From NCBI RefSeq assembly GCF_036237315.1, contig NZ_CP108356.1:2108001-2172000 (forward strand): DNA of 64,000 nt. Reading direction: 5' to 3'. This stretch comes from Streptomyces sp. NBC_01351 (GTDB lineage Bacteria > Actinomycetota > Actinomycetes > Streptomycetales > Streptomycetaceae). This document shows, piece by piece, positions 62,088-64,000 of this stretch. The notes below the pieces were generated by a model. It saw nothing but the letters and a program-made list of their open reading frames with translations. It searched no databases and had not been told where the DNA came from. Position 1 is the stretch's first letter. Every line of letters begins with the position of its first letter. A program made the position numbers and the translations under genes.

Positions 62088-63332
62088 TCACAAGGGAAGA
62101 GTGACACGCATCACGAGGCCACCGCCCTCCCGGGGCACCGCCTGGATCCTCCCGCCGTGTGCGCGCGCCACGGAGCGCGCGATCGACAGGCCCAGTCCGA
62201 CACCCTTGTCACTGCCCGTTCGCTCCGTACGCAGCCGTCTGAAGGGCTCGAAGAGGTTGTCCACCTCGTACGCGGGAACGACGGGACCCGTGTTCGATAC
62301 CAGGAGCACCGCCTGGCCATGCACGGCCTCGGTCGTGACCTCCACCCAGCCGCCCTCCGGCACGTTGTACCGGACGGCGTTCTGCACCAGGTTGAGGGCG
62401 ATCCGTTCCAGCAGCACGCCGTTGCCCTGGACGACGGCCGGCGCGCGCTCGCCCCGGATCTCCACGCCCTTCGCCTCGGCCTCGCCGCGCACCTGGTCGA
62501 CGGCGCGCGAGGCGACCTCCGCCAGGTCCACGGGCTTGCGCTCGACGATCTGGTTCTCGCTGCGGGCCAGCAGCAGCAGGCCCTCGACCAGCTGCTCGCT
62601 GCGCTCGTTCGTGGCGAGCAGGGTCTTCCCGAGCTGCTGGAGCTCGACCGGGGCCCCGGGATCGGAGAGGTGGACCTCCAGCAGGGTCCGGTTGATCGCG
62701 AGCGGCGTCCGCAGCTCGTGCGAGGCGTTCGCCACGAACCTCTGCTGGGCCGTGAAGGCCCGCTCCAGCCGGTCGAGCATCTCGTCGAAGGTGTCCGCGA
62801 GCTCCTTGAGCTCGTCGTCCGGGCCGTCCAGCTCGATCCGCCGGGTCAGATCGGAGCCGACCACCCGGCGGGCGGTGCGGGTGATCCTGCCGAGCGGCGA
62901 GAGCACCCGGCCGGCCATCGCGTAGCCGAAGGCGAAGGCGATGATGCTCAGGCCGAGCAGGGCCATCAGCGACCGGCTCAGCAGATCGTCCAGGGAGTGC
63001 CGGCGCTGTTCGGCCATGCACTGGCTGATCGCCGCGTTGAACTGCGAGGCCGACTGGTTGATGGTGGCGACGCCGGGGCAGGTGGCGCTGGTGACCTGCG
63101 CGTTCCCGCCGACGAACTCGTACGGCATCGCGTTGCCCTCCCGCAGGGCCTGCGCCGCCAGGAGGTAGATGATCGACAGCAGCAGGATGCCCGCGATCAG
63201 GAACATCCCGCCGTACAGCAGCGTGAGGCGTATCCGGATGGTCGGCCTCAGCCACGGGAAGGGACCCTCGGGCTGACCGGGGTCCCAGGTCGGTTTCGGT
63301 GGCGCCGGAGGTGGCGCCGGAGTCGTCGCCAC
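62088..63332 (-). CDS. cutS: CutS sensor histidine kinase
   Basis: A 414-aa kinase, the usual length for S. lividans CutS. The GTG at 63332, 5 bp after the cutR stop, is chosen for this reason; there is no better start. A first membrane segment (LTLLYGGMFLIAGILLLS) precedes an extracellular loop of about 75 residues with two Cys (SATCPGV, AISQCMAE), then a second membrane segment (ALLGLSIIAFAFGYAM), HAMP, HisKA with NASHELRTPLAINR and HATPase (NLVQNAVRYN, GSDKGVGLGLSIARS). In streptomycetes CutRS responds to secretion or protein-folding stress and affects copper and antibiotic traits. Confidence 0.93.
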   Translation of the reverse strand: MATTPAPPPAPPKPTWDPGQPEGPFPWLRPTIRIRLTLLYGGMFLIAGILLLSIIYLLAAQALREGNAMPYEFVGGNAQVTSATCPGVATINQSASQFNAAISQCMAEQRRHSLDDLLSRSLMALLGLSIIAFAFGYAMAGRVLSPLGRITRTARRVVGSDLTRRIELDGPDDELKELADTFDEMLDRLERAFTAQQRFVANASHELRTPLAINRTLLEVHLSDPGAPVELQQLGKTLLATNERSEQLVEGLLLLARSENQIVERKPVDLAEVASRAVDQVRGEAEAKGVEIRGERAPAVVQGNGVLLERIALNLVQNAVRYNVPEGGWVEVTTEAVHGQAVLLVSNTGPVVPAYEVDNLFEPFRRLRTERTGSDKGVGLGLSIARSVARAHGGRIQAVPREGGGLVMRVTLPL

Positions 63333-63337
63333 CCTCG

Positions 63338-63991
63338 TCAGATCCGGTACCCGGAGCCAGGCACGGTCACGATGACCGGCGGCTCCCCCAGCTTGCGCCG
63401 CAGGGTCATGACCGTCACCCGCACCACGTTCGTGAAGGGATCGGTGTTCTCGTCCCATGCCTTCTCCAGCAGCTGCTCGGCGGAAACGACGGTCCCTTCG
63501 CTGCGCATGAGGACCTCCAGCACCGCGAACTCCTTCGGCGCCAGCTGCACCTCCTTGCCCTCGCGGAACACCTCGCGGCGGTTCGGGTCCAGCTTGATCC
63601 CGGCCCTCTCCAGCACGGGCGGCAGCGCGACGGTGGTGCGCCGCCCCAGCGCCCGCACGCGGGCGGTGAGCTCGGTGAAGGCGAAGGGCTTGGGCAGGTA
63701 GTCGTCCGCCCCGAGCTCCAGCCCCTCCACCCGGTCGCTGACGTCTCCGGAGGCGGTCAGCATCAGCACGCGGGTGGGCATGCCGAGCTCGACGATCTTG
63801 CGGCAGACGTCGTCCCCGTGGACGAGCGGGAGGTCCCGGTCGAGCACGACCACGTCGTAGTCGTTCACCCCGACGCGTTCGAGGGCGGCGGCGCCGTCGT
63901 ACACGACGTCCACGGCCATGGCCTCCCGGCGCAGTCCGGTGGCCACCGCATCGGCGAGCAGCTGCTCGTCCTCGACGACGAGTACGCGCAC
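63338..63991 (-). CDS. cutR: CutR response regulator
   Basis: A 217-aa OmpR-family regulator, the usual CutR length. The receiver has EDEQ, VVLDRDLPL with the phospho-acceptor Asp, LTASG and LPKPF. The C-terminal winged helix reads LAPKEFAVLEVLMRSEG and VRVTVMTLRRKLG. It is encoded upstream of cutS and 9 bases from the window end, so its promoter is outside. Confidence 0.95.
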   Translation of the reverse strand: MRVLVVEDEQLLADAVATGLRREAMAVDVVYDGAAALERVGVNDYDVVVLDRDLPLVHGDDVCRKIVELGMPTRVLMLTASGDVSDRVEGLELGADDYLPKPFAFTELTARVRALGRRTTVALPPVLERAGIKLDPNRREVFREGKEVQLAPKEFAVLEVLMRSEGTVVSAEQLLEKAWDENTDPFTNVVRVTVMTLRRKLGEPPVIVTVPGSGYRI

Positions 63992-64000
63992 GTCGTTTCC

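Overview
The window is high-GC actinobacterial DNA, almost certainly a Streptomyces chromosome. Codon third positions are G/C-rich, GTG starts are common, and the right-hand third matches a well-known conserved Streptomyces block (cutRS, DUF4193, DUF3093, dUTPase, DUF3710, kdpDE, DUF3159, two TrkA proteins, APC permease, TRAM-type RNA methyltransferase). No rRNA, tRNA or CRISPR array was seen.

Left part (1-18.6 kb), accessory. A Ser/Thr-kinase/beta-propeller locus comes first: the C-terminal part of one kinase, a protein with kinase fold signs but none of the catalytic motifs, and an intact kinase-propeller. A GntR-ABC module (4.6-6.85 kb) follows. Next is a seven-gene minus-strand RiPP operon (13.7 down to 6.9 kb) built from lasso-peptide parts (precursor, B2, C, B1) plus a MauE-thioredoxin membrane protein, a prolyl-oligopeptidase-like S9 peptidase and an ABC exporter. 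Its 60-residue precursor does not look like a normal lasso peptide. Its last 31 residues carry six cysteines in a knottin (inhibitor cystine knot) framework, C-x6-C-x5-CC-x7-C-x4-C. By eye, the C protein has lost both ATP/Mg motifs (SGGLAS for SGGLDS, GALLES for GEGGDE) and the B2 protein has lost its Cys and His. My favoured reading is a lasso pathway repurposed for a disulfide-knotted peptide. A degenerate-Nudix/APH-kinase fusion, a secreted TAP-family peptidase and a shortened STAND protein lie to the right.

Middle (18.7-48.0 kb), a probable defence island. A 66-bp copy of the 3' end of the RNA methyltransferase gene lies at 18749-18814 and matches the real 3' end at 47962-48027 (61/66 by hand count). 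These look like attachment-site duplications around about 29 kb. Inside are a SWIM protein, a Ser/Thr kinase, an SNF2-type helicase with an adenine methylase (resembling DISARM class 1 DrmD/DrmMI), a DUF397/Scr1-regulator/ATPase regulatory trio, a protein with an Mrr-like QxK motif, a membrane protein, an SF1 helicase-PLD fusion (Mokosh II-like), a 2274-aa helicase-DUF1998-nuclease fusion and a RelE-like-UvrD fusion. No recombinase was seen.

Right part (48-64 kb), core genome. The APC permease resembles KimA-type potassium importers. It lies beside two TrkA-type regulators and the KdpD/KdpE two-component system, so this stretch is probably a potassium-homeostasis neighbourhood. Nucleotide and housekeeping genes follow, then the CutR/CutS pair, which ends the window.
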